From: Rubripirellula lacrimiformis
Lineage (GTDB): Bacteria; Planctomycetota; Planctomycetia; Pirellulales; Pirellulaceae
Assembly: GCF_007741535.1 (NCBI RefSeq)
Contig: NZ_CP036525.1
Location: forward strand, 5,518,001-5,582,000
Reading direction: 5' to 3'
Length of the DNA stretch: 64,000 nt
Of the stretch, positions 31,448-41,103 are shown piece after piece. The translations under genes and the position numbers were made by a program. Positions within the stretch are counted from its first letter, which is position 1; the number at the start of each line of letters is the position of its first letter. The notes below the pieces were generated by a model. That model did no database searches, was not told where the DNA came from, and saw only the letters and a list, made by a program, of their open reading frames with translations.

Positions 31448-32701
31448 TCAGGCGATGATCTGGTCAGGCGAGAACGACAATTCTTCACCACGGGCAATCA
31501 CCACCAACCCACTTTCGGTCACGGTAAATCCGCGCGCCCGGTCCGCATCGGGATCGTAACCAATTTCGGTCTCCGGCGGGATCCGCACCCCCTTATCGAC
31601 GATCACGCGGCGAAGCCGACAACGGCGGCCCACCTCGACCTCGTCAAACAGGATGCAATCTTCGACCGTCGCGTAAGAATTGATTCGGACGTTCGGCCCC
31701 AACACGCTGCGAGCGACACTGCCACCGGAAACGATTGCACCCTGACAGACGATTGAATCCAGAGCTTCGCCGCGGCGGGTCGTCGGACCACCCTCGCTAC
31801 CGAAAACGAACTTCGGCGGTGGCAACATCGGTTGATGAGCCCGGATCGGCCACTGATTGTCGTACAGATTCAATTGCGGATCGACGTCGATCAAATCCAT
31901 CGTGGCTTCGAAATACGCTTCGATCGTACCGACGTCACGCCAATAAGCATCGCCCTTGCGATTTTCGTCCATGAACGGGAACGAGAAGACTTTGTACTTG
32001 TTGATCGCATCGGGAATGATGTTCTTGCCAAAGTCATGGTCACTGTCTTCGAACGTCGCGTCATCGCAAAGTTGCTCGTACAGGAACCGGGCGTTGAACA
32101 CATAGATCCCCATCGATGCCATGTAGGCATCGGGGTCTTCGGGGGTCGAAATCGGATTCTCTGGTTTCTCTTGGAACCCGACGACACGGTGGTCGACGTC
32201 CGCTTGGATGACACCAAACTGCTTGGCCTCTTCCCGACTGACTCGCAATGTTCCGATCGTGATGTCCGCATCCATCTTGCGATGAAACTCGATCATCGGC
32301 TGATAGTTCATCTTGTAGATATGGTCGCCACCTAAGATGACGACATCGCGCGGCTTTTCGCGTTCAATCGCGTAGATGTTCTGGTACACCGCGTCGGCAG
32401 TGCCCTGATACCAATTGTCCGCAAACCGCTGTTGCGGTGGCACGACGTCGATGAACTCGCCCAGTTCGCGGCAAAAATAGTTGCGCCAGGCCAGGTTGAT
32501 GTGCCGGTCTAGCGACTGAGCCTTGTACTGGGTCAACAACAGGATCTTTCGCATCCCGCTGTTGAGACAATTGCTGAGGACGAAGTCAACGATGCGATAG
32601 AGTCCACCGAAAGGGACTGCCGGCTTCGCTCGATCGCGTGTCAACGGCTCTAACCGAGAGCCACGTCCACCTGCCAAAATCACCGTTAATGTTTCTCGCA
32701 T
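31448..32701 (-). CDS. glgC: Glucose-1-phosphate adenylyltransferase (ADP-glucose pyrophosphorylase)
   Basis: This 417-residue enzyme makes ADP-glucose from glucose-1-phosphate and ATP for glycogen synthesis. The nucleotide-binding signature AGGRGSRLEPLTRDRAKPAV starts at residue 10. The sugar-phosphate site SFPFMDENRKGDAYWRDVGT lies near 240. The left-handed beta-helix C-terminus contains the hexapeptide-like VEDCILFDEVEVGRRCRLRRVIVDKG. The length matches bacterial GlgC (about 420). It is divergent from the HtrA protease gene across 190 bp, with no other glycogen gene adjacent. Confidence 0.95.
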   Translation of the reverse strand: MRETLTVILAGGRGSRLEPLTRDRAKPAVPFGGLYRIVDFVLSNCLNSGMRKILLLTQYKAQSLDRHINLAWRNYFCRELGEFIDVVPPQQRFADNWYQGTADAVYQNIYAIEREKPRDVVILGGDHIYKMNYQPMIEFHRKMDADITIGTLRVSREEAKQFGVIQADVDHRVVGFQEKPENPISTPEDPDAYMASMGIYVFNARFLYEQLCDDATFEDSDHDFGKNIIPDAINKYKVFSFPFMDENRKGDAYWRDVGTIEAYFEATMDLIDVDPQLNLYDNQWPIRAHQPMLPPPKFVFGSEGGPTTRRGEALDSIVCQGAIVSGGSVARSVLGPNVRINSYATVEDCILFDEVEVGRRCRLRRVIVDKGVRIPPETEIGYDPDADRARGFTVTESGLVVIARGEELSFSPDQIIA

Positions 32702-32891
32702 CCAATCCTTGCTCCGTGCGTACTCAATGCCATCAAATAAGTTACCACATCGCGTGACAACGGTGCGATAGCGAAGAAAAGAATTGGTCTATCGTTTGCT
32801 AGCGCTACAATGCAGGTGACGGTGCTGTCGCGATGGCAGCGGGTGCCGTTGCCGATGACTCAATTGCTTGTCCGAGTAGGAGAAACCTTCG

Positions 32892-34400
32892 ATGCAGAAC
32901 TTGTGGAAAAGTACAACCTTTGCACTGGCCGCCATGCTGGTCGGATCTCTGGTCACCGGCGTGGTGATGTCGCTACCGCATAATTTGCAAAATGAAGCGA
33001 TTGGGCAAGGTACAGTGACTACCCCGCGTTCAGCGGCGGACGCTGGCCGAGCTGTCCAGAAACAAAACCTGACCACCGCCGACAATTTGTCCAGCGCCTT
33101 TCGAAACGTCGCCGAGGCGTTGAAACCGAGCGTTGTCAGCATCAGCACCAAGCAAGTTCAAATGGTCCGCACCCGCGGCGGCCGCGTCCCCCAAGGCGTG
33201 CCACCTGGATTCGAAGAACTCTTCGGCGGCGGACAACCACAGATCCAGGAACGCGAAGCCAGCGGAATGGGCAGCGGCGTGATCGTCCGCCCCGATGGCT
33301 ATATTCTGACCAACAACCACGTCATCGAGGGCGCCGACGAATTGACGGTCGAATTTTCCGATGGACGAATCGAAAAGGGCACGGTCGTCGGCACCGATCC
33401 GCAAACCGATTTGGCGGTCGTGAAGGTCGAACTGGTGGGCCTGCGTCCAGCGATATTCGGGAGCAGCGACGAAATCCAAGTCGGCGATTGGGTGCTGGCA
33501 ATCGGCAGCCCGTTCGGACTGGACCAAACGGTGACCGCCGGGATCATCAGCGGCAAAAACCGAGTCCAACGGATCATTGCCGACGGAAACGGGTTCGAGG
33601 ACTTTCTGCAGACCGACGCGGCCATCAACCCCGGCAATTCGGGCGGACCGCTGGTGAACCTGCGTGGTGAATTGGTCGGCATCAACACGGCCATCCTGTC
33701 ACGCAGCGGTGCCAGTGCAGGGATCGGCTTCGCCATCCCTGTCTCGTTGGCCCGTCCGGTCTTGGAACAGATCGTCGAAACAGGCCAGGTCCGGCGCGGG
33801 TTCCTCGGTGCGGCCGTCGTCGACGTCACTCCCGAAGCGGTCGACAACTACGCCCTGGACGTTCGCATTGGCGGATTCATCGGCAGCGTGCTGGAGAATC
33901 AACCGGCTGCCAAGTCCGGCCTACAACCGGGGGACGTGGTCACCAAACTGGACGGCCGCAAATGCACCGGTGGCACCCAGCTTCGCAACTACGTCGCCAG
34001 CCGAGCACCGGGCACTCTGGTCAAGATGGAGGTCAATCGCGGCGGCAAGATCCTGAACCTGGCAGTCACCCTAGGGGAACGGACCGAGGAAACGATGGCG
34101 ATGTTCAGCGGTTTCGCGGAACGATTTGGTGCCGATCTGATTCCGGTGACCCCCGAATCGGCCCAGCAATACGGTTACCCGGGACTCCGCAGCGGACTGA
34201 TCGTCAGCAGTGTCCAAGACGAAGGGATCGCAGCGGACGCTGATCTGCAAGTCGGTGACGTGATCGAATCCGCCTCCGGCACCCAACTGACCAGCCCGGA
34301 TCAACTGGAGAAAGCCTTCGGCCAATCCCAGAAGTCCGGTCAACCGCTGCGGCTGATCGTTCGCCGTGGAAACCAACGGGTGATGCTGGTCCTGCGCTAG
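32892..34400 (+). CDS. HtrA/Deg-family periplasmic serine protease with two PDZ domains
   Basis: The protein has 502 residues. The N-terminus has a signal or anchor (TFALAAMLVGSLVTGVVMSL). The trypsin-like domain shows the catalytic triad His in TNNHVIEGAD (about residue 140), Asp in TDLAVVKV (about 172) and Ser in GNSGGPLVNLRGELVGINTA (about 252). Two PDZ domains follow (about 300-395 and 415-500). The role is periplasmic protein quality control, by family. A Gly/Pro-rich loop (RGGRVPQGVPPGFEELFGGG) resembles the LA loop of DegP. An AGGAG ribosome-binding site about 8 bases before the ATG supports the start. It lies 237 bp upstream of mutL on the same strand. Confidence 0.93.
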   Translation: MQNLWKSTTFALAAMLVGSLVTGVVMSLPHNLQNEAIGQGTVTTPRSAADAGRAVQKQNLTTADNLSSAFRNVAEALKPSVVSISTKQVQMVRTRGGRVPQGVPPGFEELFGGGQPQIQEREASGMGSGVIVRPDGYILTNNHVIEGADELTVEFSDGRIEKGTVVGTDPQTDLAVVKVELVGLRPAIFGSSDEIQVGDWVLAIGSPFGLDQTVTAGIISGKNRVQRIIADGNGFEDFLQTDAAINPGNSGGPLVNLRGELVGINTAILSRSGASAGIGFAIPVSLARPVLEQIVETGQVRRGFLGAAVVDVTPEAVDNYALDVRIGGFIGSVLENQPAAKSGLQPGDVVTKLDGRKCTGGTQLRNYVASRAPGTLVKMEVNRGGKILNLAVTLGERTEETMAMFSGFAERFGADLIPVTPESAQQYGYPGLRSGLIVSSVQDEGIAADADLQVGDVIESASGTQLTSPDQLEKAFGQSQKSGQPLRLIVRRGNQRVMLVLR

Positions 34401-34637
34401 ATTCGCTGGCCAGCAGGCTCGCCGGTGTCCGGGGGTGTCCCACCACAGACGCCCCCGTCTGCGGCGATCGCGGTGCGAGTGCAGCAAAAATCGCCGGATG
34501 GCTTTTGCCACCGGCAATCTCCCCATCTTTGCTGCCACCGGCAATCGCGGCACGTTCCCGCATCGCGACCAGTCCCCGGGGCGTCGCCAGCGGCATTTGC
34601 GGTTGTCGGCCGATTCCAGTCCGGTACATTCGACTGG

Positions 34638-36647
34638 ATGAGCACTTCGACCCAACGCCCGCTGCCGACGATCCGCCAACTGCCCCCGAACCTGGTCAAC
34701 CAGATCGCTGCGGGGGAGGTCATCGAACGGCCCGCTTCGGTGGTCAAAGAACTGGTCGAAAACAGCATCGATGCAGGTTCCCATCGGATCGAAGTCACGA
34801 TCGCTGGCGGGGGAACGGAGTTGATCCGGATTTCGGACGATGGCTGCGGGATGACGCCGGAACAGTTGCCGCTTGCGATCGCGTCCCACGCCACCAGCAA
34901 ACTGCCCGACGACGATTCGCTGTTCAGTGTTCGGACACTGGGGTTTCGCGGGGAAGCCTTGGCTTCGATCGGCAGCGTTTCGCACATGACAATCCGCAGC
35001 CGAACCGTCGGGGACGATAGCGGCAGCGAAGTGCAGGTCCGTGGTGGAGTGATCGAACCGCCGGCCCCCTGTGGTTGCCCAGTCGGCACGGTGATTGAAA
35101 TCAAGAATCTGTTTTTCAACACGCCGGTGCGTCACCGTTTTTTAAAAACAGCCACCACCGAACGAGGGCACATCGTCGAAGCCTTCACGCGATTGGCACT
35201 GGCCAATCCCCAAGTCCACTTTGTTTTGATCAACAACGACAAGGTGGTCTACGACCTGCCGACGTCGACAAGATGGTCCGATCGTATCGGCGCATTTTTT
35301 GGCGACGAGATCGCCAGCGTCTTGATCCCGATCCGTGACGTCGACGACCAAGTTCGAATCAGCGGCTATGTCTGTGATCCGTCGGTCAGCCGCGGAAACA
35401 ACCGGATGCAGTACCTGTTCCTGAACGGGCGGCATATCCGTGACCGTTCGCTGCAACACGCTTTGGGCGAAGCCTATCGCGGCTTGCTGATGGTCGGTCG
35501 CTTTCCCGTCTGCTTTCTGCGGATGGACATGCCACCGGAACTGATCGACGTCAACGTTCACCCGACCAAGCTAGAAGTTCGTTTCACCGATGGCGGCAAA
35601 GTCTATGCACGATTGTTGCAGACGCTGCGTCATCAGTTCCTGCGGACCGACATGACGCAGCGTGTCGGCCCGGGATCGCCGTCGGACGATGCGCCGCAGT
35701 CTTCCATCGCGTCGGCCATCCAACCACCGGCTGGATCCGCCGAACAATCCGAACAACTGCAGCGACAATCGGTGATTGATTGGGCCCGCACCGGCACACA
35801 GACGCCAACAACCACGACCAATGCTTTGCCGGCGACCGGCACACCCGCATTCCAACCGTTCAGCAATGGCACCGCTTCCCTGCCAAACCATGCGTCGATG
35901 CCCAGCACCGGCCAAGCCGGCGGCGAGATCGCGCACGGACCGATGCCTACCGCCATGCCGTCGCCGTCCGGCCAACCGGCATCGGACCTAGCGCCATGGG
36001 AAATTGCCGGCAAGCAAGAATCGGAATCGGGACTGCCGGAATCGCCCAGCGTTTGCTATTTGGGTTTTCAAGTCCACAACCGATACCTGGTGACCCAAGA
36101 CGAAACCGGAATGGTCGTGATCGACCAACACGCGTTGCACGAACGCGTGCTGTATGAACGGGTCTGCAACAAGGTGTTGGGGGAAGGCAAGTCCCTAGAA
36201 GCACAGCGTTTGCTGGTGCCGGAACCGGTTTCGCTAACACCGGCTGAACGGACCGCCGCCTTGGACGCCAAAGAAACGCTGGCCAAAGTGGGGCTGGAGA
36301 TCGACGACTTTGGCGGCGAGACCATCGTCATCCAGTCGTATCCGGCCATGCTGCGAAACGGTTCACCAGCCGACATGTTGCGGACGGTGTTGGAAGCCTT
36401 GATTTCGGCAGGGAAACAGCCCGACGCCAAAGACTTGCTGAACCACCTGTTGTCGACGATCGCCTGCAAAGCGGCCGTGAAAGCGGGCGACCCACTGGCG
36501 CCGGAAGAGATCGTCAGCTTGTTGGAACAGAAGGATCTGTATCACGACACGCACCATTGCCCGCACGGACGTCCCACGGCTCTGTTTTTCAGCCGCGACG
36601 AATTGGACCGCATGTTCGGGCGGCTAGGGCCTCGCGGACGAAGCTAG
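34638..36647 (+). CDS. mutL: DNA mismatch repair protein MutL (with endonuclease motif)
   Basis: This 669-residue protein has an N-terminal GHKL ATPase with motifs NQIAAGEVIERPASVVKELV, DDGCGM and GFRGEALASIG, then the transducer domain. A Pro/Thr-rich linker of about 170 residues follows, then the dimerisation domain. That domain has the metal-binding endonuclease motif DQHALHERVLYE (DQHA-x2-E-x4-E) plus ACKAAVKAGD, CPHGRPT and FSRDELDRMF. It therefore nicks DNA like MutL of bacteria lacking MutH. The start at 34638 (MSTSTQRPL) precedes the conserved ATPase; the open frame back to 34425 adds non-conserved sequence. No mutS is nearby. Confidence 0.95.
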   Translation: MSTSTQRPLPTIRQLPPNLVNQIAAGEVIERPASVVKELVENSIDAGSHRIEVTIAGGGTELIRISDDGCGMTPEQLPLAIASHATSKLPDDDSLFSVRTLGFRGEALASIGSVSHMTIRSRTVGDDSGSEVQVRGGVIEPPAPCGCPVGTVIEIKNLFFNTPVRHRFLKTATTERGHIVEAFTRLALANPQVHFVLINNDKVVYDLPTSTRWSDRIGAFFGDEIASVLIPIRDVDDQVRISGYVCDPSVSRGNNRMQYLFLNGRHIRDRSLQHALGEAYRGLLMVGRFPVCFLRMDMPPELIDVNVHPTKLEVRFTDGGKVYARLLQTLRHQFLRTDMTQRVGPGSPSDDAPQSSIASAIQPPAGSAEQSEQLQRQSVIDWARTGTQTPTTTTNALPATGTPAFQPFSNGTASLPNHASMPSTGQAGGEIAHGPMPTAMPSPSGQPASDLAPWEIAGKQESESGLPESPSVCYLGFQVHNRYLVTQDETGMVVIDQHALHERVLYERVCNKVLGEGKSLEAQRLLVPEPVSLTPAERTAALDAKETLAKVGLEIDDFGGETIVIQSYPAMLRNGSPADMLRTVLEALISAGKQPDAKDLLNHLLSTIACKAAVKAGDPLAPEEIVSLLEQKDLYHDTHHCPHGRPTALFFSRDELDRMFGRLGPRGRS

Positions 36648-36666
36648 AACTTCGTTGCCGCAGACA

Positions 36667-36779
36667 GGCTCCCGCACACTGGCTGCCGTACACCTGGCTC
36701 CCGTACACCCGACTGCCGTACACCCGACTGCCGTACACAGGCTGCCGCAGAGCCGCGTTGCAGAGCCGCGTTGCAGAGC
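36667..36779. repeat. 15-bp tandem repeat array after mutL
   Basis: Five to six 14-15-bp units of the type GGCTGCCGTACACCC run from 36667 to about 36745. They are followed by two copies of a 13-bp unit, AGCCGCGTTGCAG. The array starts just after the mutL stop and has the look of a minisatellite; no coding frame is supported. Confidence 0.8.
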
Positions 36780-37104
36780 GCTGGGCCAGGCCGGGCTACC
36801 GCAGAGTCTGGGGCGAAGCGACGTCGCCCAGCAGCGATCTGTGATGGGTTGTCGCATGCGCAACGGGGCAAATCCGGGGGCACGCCTCTTCGGCGGTGGG
36901 GACGGGGCCCTGCACAATCGTACTATTCGGCCTGACTGACACCGTTTATGTAATCGAATCAGTTTATAGAGGAACTTGCTAACTTCGCAGAGATGCAGGT
37001 TGAGAGAACGAAGGGCGCAACTAGCCTTCCCTTGTCCACCAACTACAGCCGTCCACGATTCACTCGTCTGCGGCATTCTCTCCGATTGAATTCGAGGATC
37101 CCCT
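36780..37104. other. Leader region of the YTV protein gene
   Basis: This 325-bp stretch contains no gene. An A+T-rich stretch around 36950-36980 probably holds the promoter, and GAGGA at 37094-37098 is the likely ribosome-binding site for the GTG start at 37105. Confidence 0.4.
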
Positions 37105-38895
37105 GTGAAGAAGATTTCTTTCGCTCTTGCCGCCCTGGCAATGACGACGTTCGGCGGCAGCCAAGCATTCGCACAATGCTGTGGCGACGCTCCTGCCTCC
37201 TCCCAAGCCGCTCCCTGCTCGTCATGCGGCGGCACCGTCGTCGACGGCGCAACCGTTGCCGATGGCTCGGATGGTTCGGCTTGCGGCCCTACCTACACCA
37301 CGCAAACACGCATGGTTCCGCAAACCGTGACAGAGACCCAAACGGTCACCGTCACGGAAATGCGTCAAGAGACTCGCGAACGCGAAGTCACTGTGATGAA
37401 GAGCGTGCCACGCGAAGAAACTCGCACTCGCACCATCACCAAGTCGGTTCCACGTCAAGTCACCAAGACTCAGACCTACACCGAAATGGTCCCTACGACC
37501 AAGACCGAAGAATACTCGGTTCAAGTTCCTGTGACGACGGAAGTCGCCCAAGAATACACCGTCAACGTTCCGACAATGGAATCGGTTGAAGTTCCTTACA
37601 CCGTGCAAGTTCCTGTGACGACACAGGTCGAAGTTGCTTACTCGGTCTGCGTTCCTTACACCGAAACAGCAACGCGAACCTACATGGTCAGCGTTCCTTA
37701 CACCGAAACGATCGAACAAAGCTACACGGTCAACGTTCCCTACACCGAGCAAGTCGAACAGACTTACACGGTCAACGTTCCTTACACCGAAACAGTCACC
37801 GGCACCAAGACAGAATGTCGCCGCGTTCCTGTGACAGCTTTCCGCAACGTGACCCGCGACATGGGCAGCTATCAATGCCAAAGCGTTGAAGTTCCTGTTT
37901 CATCCTTGGCCGGCAACCGAGCCTTCGGCAGCCGCCGCGGGTTGGTTCGCGGTCTGCTAGGCGGATTGTTCGCACATCACCACGGCTGTGGCTGTGGCAA
38001 GGGCTGTGCTGATCACAGCGGCTGCAACGCTGCACCAGCATGTGGCTGCGAAGCTGCACCTAGCTGTGGCTGCAATGCTGCACCAGCATGTGGCTGCGAA
38101 GCTGCCCCTGCTTGTGGCTGCGACGCAGCTCCTGCTTGTGGTTGCGATGGCGGTTGCGGATCGTCGGCTTCCAACGCCTGCACCAAGATCGTTCAACGTC
38201 AAGTTTGGGTTCCTAACTTGATCACCGAACAAGTCGAGTACACCACGTACAAGACCGAACGCGTTCAAGTTCCTCACACCTACAACGTGACCAAGTACCG
38301 CAGCGAAACACGAACTCGCACCGTGCCTGTCTGCAAGACTCGCAGCGAAACTCGCACCCGTCAGGTTGCAGTTCGCAAGTGCCGTCAAGAAGAGCGTACG
38401 CAAGAGTACCTGGTCAACAAGACTCGTACCGAACAACGCACTCGCACCGTCAACCGTGTCAGCTGCACGACCGAACAACGCACCCGCACTCAGCAGGTTT
38501 GCAAGATGGTCGCTGAAACTCGCACTCGCATGGTGCCACAAACGAACATGACCACCGAATCGCGTACTCGCGAAATCACCGTCATGGTTCCTCAAGAAAA
38601 GACCCGTGAATACACCGTCACCGAGTGTGATACGGTCACCGAAGAAGTTCCTTACACCGTCACCGTCATCGACCAAGTGCCGGAAACCAAGACCGAAACC
38701 TACACCGTTTGCGTGCCGGTTGAAGTTCAAAAGGAAGTTCAAGTTTCGAAGACCGTGATGGTCGCCGAAGAAGTTCAAGTTCCTGTCAGCAACGGCTGTG
38801 GCGCTGCTGCAGGCAACGGTTGTGGCGGATCAGCTGGCAACGGCTGCAATGGCGGATGCGGATCAGTCGCTAGCGACTGTGGCTGCGGCTGCTAA
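37105..38895 (+). CDS. YTV-repeat, cysteine-rich exported surface protein
   Basis: The protein has 596 residues with a signal peptide (MKKISFALAALAMTTFGGSQ, cleavage near AFA). Residues 65-255 contain many imperfect repeats of about 11-22 residues such as EQVEQTYTVNVPYTETV. Next is a Cys-rich centre (residues 285-350) of CGC-x-AAPAC units, then a second repeat block (365-560) rich in TRTRxVxxxxxETRTR. The tail is Gly/Asn/Cys-rich and ends DCGCGC. This matches planctomycete YTV-domain proteins known from Rhodopirellula cell-wall fractions. The protein is probably extracellular and disulfide-crosslinked. The start is a GTG with a GAGGA signal. Codon choice is strikingly uniform between repeats (GTTCCT for Val-Pro), suggesting high expression. 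Confidence 0.88.
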   Translation: MKKISFALAALAMTTFGGSQAFAQCCGDAPASSQAAPCSSCGGTVVDGATVADGSDGSACGPTYTTQTRMVPQTVTETQTVTVTEMRQETREREVTVMKSVPREETRTRTITKSVPRQVTKTQTYTEMVPTTKTEEYSVQVPVTTEVAQEYTVNVPTMESVEVPYTVQVPVTTQVEVAYSVCVPYTETATRTYMVSVPYTETIEQSYTVNVPYTEQVEQTYTVNVPYTETVTGTKTECRRVPVTAFRNVTRDMGSYQCQSVEVPVSSLAGNRAFGSRRGLVRGLLGGLFAHHHGCGCGKGCADHSGCNAAPACGCEAAPSCGCNAAPACGCEAAPACGCDAAPACGCDGGCGSSASNACTKIVQRQVWVPNLITEQVEYTTYKTERVQVPHTYNVTKYRSETRTRTVPVCKTRSETRTRQVAVRKCRQEERTQEYLVNKTRTEQRTRTVNRVSCTTEQRTRTQQVCKMVAETRTRMVPQTNMTTESRTREITVMVPQEKTREYTVTECDTVTEEVPYTVTVIDQVPETKTETYTVCVPVEVQKEVQVSKTVMVAEEVQVPVSNGCGAAAGNGCGGSAGNGCNGGCGSVASDCGCGC

Positions 38896-38939
38896 ATCCT
38901 TCTGTCACCCCTTGGGTGGCGAAGCGATTCAATAATGCG

Positions 38940-38979
38940 AAAGGGCCGGCGTTCCAAGTGGAACACCGGCCCTTTTTTT
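38940..38979 (+). terminator. Rho-independent terminator after the YTV protein gene
   Basis: A stem of about 15 bp, AAGGGCCGGCGTTCC paired with GGAACACCGGCCCTT (one mismatch, AAGT loop), is followed by seven T. It starts about 45 bp after the YTV gene stop. It is strong and could also stop transcripts of the minus-strand small gene ending at 39016. Confidence 0.9.
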
Positions 38980-39015
38980 GTTTGGACAGGCCGCCTACCG
39001 ACCGCCGTCAAAACC

Positions 39016-39243
39016 TTAGCGACGTCGGACTCGCTTTTGCCAATAATCGACGCCCATTTCGTTCATCACGTCGCCGTCCAAGCAAACGCGAATGCTCTGT
39101 GCGCCATCGGCAACCGATTTCAGTTGCTTGGCAGCCGATTCACCACTGTCAGCTTCGATCGTGACAGTCTGAAGCAGCGCGCCACTGTCGCTGATCTGTT
39201 CAATCTCGTACGTCTTCAATCCCGCGTGTTCAGCCCATTCCAT
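39016..39243 (-). CDS. Small protein of unknown function (75 aa)
   Basis: The sequence begins MEWAEHAGLKTYEIEQISDS and ends basic (VDYWQKRVRRR). It is predicted to be a compact alpha/beta protein, with no signal peptide and one Cys. AAGGAG lies 7 bases before the ATG, a strong Shine-Dalgarno for this genome, and the frame ends cleanly before the YTV terminator. Composition is typical of a real cytosolic protein. No family recognised. Confidence 0.7.
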   Translation of the reverse strand: MEWAEHAGLKTYEIEQISDSGALLQTVTIEADSGESAAKQLKSVADGAQSIRVCLDGDVMNEMGVDYWQKRVRRR

Positions 39244-39921
39244 GATTCATCTCCTTCAAATCGAGTAAGTCGTGCACTATCCGTAGATGCGGGAGCGATC
39301 TCTTCGCTCGACCACATCATTTTTCTGCTGCCGTCGGCATCGTGTCTTGCCGCCCAGTCGAATGGTACTCTTGCCGACAACCACCACAGGTGGCAGGGCG
39401 TCCAAAACGCCGGGTCGCCTTCGAAAAAGCGTCGAAAGAGCACGTAAATCGTCCTTCAGACGAATTGCCACTTCGGCAACGCGACGGACCGACCAAAGTT
39501 TCTTTGGATACCTGGCCTCAAGCCATTCGCACCTACCATTAACAGCAAGCACCATTCGGATGCAATGGTCACTTGGCGTCTGGAACGTTCAATCGGCTCC
39601 CCCAACATGGTCAACACCAGCGCCGGACCTTCGGGCACCCAGTCCCATTTGGTACGGTGTGGCGTTGTCCAAACGCTTCAGCCGGGGCTCGCACCGCCCC
39701 CCTGAATGACGGTGATTCTTGGCTCCGAAAAAAAATCGAAACTTGACTCGCGGCGACCCTCCCCCCCACAGTCCATTCATTGATAGCTACCAGCGGAGCC
39801 CCAGTCCCCGTGGATCCCATCCATCGGCGATCGGCCACTGGACTGTGGAATTGGTTTCAGCGATCTGGCGTCTAATTTTTCCGGCGCTTCAAAATTTCCG
39901 ATCCATCGAACGCGACGATCG
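39244..39921. other. Intergenic region, no convincing gene
   Basis: This 678-bp gap has overlapping short frames on both strands (up to 140 codons) with no start signal, no recognisable motif, and composition rich in Arg, Pro and Ser typical of shadow translation. It could contain a decayed gene. No repeat, tRNA or terminator recognised. Confidence 0.4.
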
Positions 39922-40911
39922 CTACTGTGCATTCCGCTCGCTTGCCTGCGGACGGTCTGGACTGGCCGGCAATCGCGACACCTGTTCGATCCATGACCAA
40001 ACTTGATCCCGAGCCGTGCTGGGGACCATCAGCCACCGATCGGTATGCCCGGCCACCGCGATCTCGTTGGGCAACGGGCCAAGAATTTTGCCAACGTCAA
40101 TGTCCAAGAACCTGACCGTGCTGATCGCGGTGCGTGATTGCAGGTACTGGCGAATCGCATCGGTGCCACCATTTTGACAGACCAACAACGGCAAACTTCC
40201 GCGGCGGGCCAATCGCGCAGTCGCTTGTTCCCGATATTGGTCCAACGGAGATCCCCAATCGGTGCCCCGCCACTCGCGAAGCCCGTCGTAATGATCGTGA
40301 GTGATCAGCCCGCACCACAGGTCGGCGATCTGGTCGTCATGAAGCCCGATGAAGTTGACGCCGATCGCGCCTCTCGAGAAACCACACAGGAACACTCGAT
40401 CGGGATCACCACCATACGTTTCACAAACCTCGGGAATGCAATCCTTGGCGTACTGGACTGTTGCTTGAACGTCGCCCCACCACCGAACCGCATTGGTTTG
40501 ACCATCGCCGGAAACAAACGGCAGGGTCACCCAAATGAACCGACCGCCGCTGATCCCGAACCCAAGCCCTGCGTCCTCGACCAAACCAGTTGATCCCGTT
40601 GCTGGATATTCGTTGCCGGTGTATTCGACCACCACGGGAATCTTCTGCCCCGCATCAAACTGCTGGGCAACCAGCGTCGGCGGCAAATAAACCATGTGGT
40701 GCACATCGGTGCCCGCATACTTGTCCATCGTCACCGCAACACGCCTGCCAGGCGACGGGGGCCCGGACGATGTCTCAATCAACCGCAACACAACGTCGCG
40801 ACTCGGTGACTCCCCCGCGGTCTGGGCATGTACCTTGCCGCCTCCACACCACATCACCATCAGCGTCACGACGCCGCATCGGAAACCTGATTCGTATCGA
40901 CAGGGTCGCAT
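39922..40911 (-). CDS. Exported alpha/beta-hydrolase (esterase-like)
   Basis: The protein has 329 residues with an N-terminal signal (CGVVTLMVMWCGGGKVHAQ). The nucleophile elbow is GFSRGAIGVNF near residue 178, so Ser in G-x-S-x-G. An oxyanion-type region is MVYLPPTLVAQQFDAGQKIPVVVEYTGNEY. The acid is probably the Asp in CQNGGTDAIR, and the His is in VAGHTDRWLMVPSTA near the C-terminus. The fold resembles PHB-depolymerase/feruloyl-esterase-like enzymes; the substrate is unknown. A plausible role is exported esterase acting on polysaccharide side groups. It lies upstream of, and on the same strand as, nothing obvious; the SGNH gene 192 bp further on is in the same direction. Confidence 0.8.
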   Translation of the reverse strand: MRPCRYESGFRCGVVTLMVMWCGGGKVHAQTAGESPSRDVVLRLIETSSGPPSPGRRVAVTMDKYAGTDVHHMVYLPPTLVAQQFDAGQKIPVVVEYTGNEYPATGSTGLVEDAGLGFGISGGRFIWVTLPFVSGDGQTNAVRWWGDVQATVQYAKDCIPEVCETYGGDPDRVFLCGFSRGAIGVNFIGLHDDQIADLWCGLITHDHYDGLREWRGTDWGSPLDQYREQATARLARRGSLPLLVCQNGGTDAIRQYLQSRTAISTVRFLDIDVGKILGPLPNEIAVAGHTDRWLMVPSTARDQVWSWIEQVSRLPASPDRPQASERNAQ

Positions 40912-41103
40912 GGCATGATCTTTCGTAGTGGCTTAGCACTGAATGGGGAATAAGCGTCCGTGCGATTTTGTGCGAAGCACCCGAAGGGCCGATATCCCGA
41001 CAAAAGCGTCCGCAGACGGCTAAATCGCACGGTCCGAAGTCGCTTGAAATGGCAACTGACTTCGACGCAAAACGGTCGTCTGCGCACGCAGTGACAGCAC
41101 GGC

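Noticed and set aside
37222-38778. Long minus-strand frames opposite the YTV gene
   Set aside because: They arise from the codon periodicity of the repeats; the plus frame has a signal peptide, a ribosome-binding site and a terminator.
39277-39709. Possible small genes in the 39.2-39.9 kb gap
   Set aside because: No ribosome-binding site, no motif and conflicting frames; left as intergenic.
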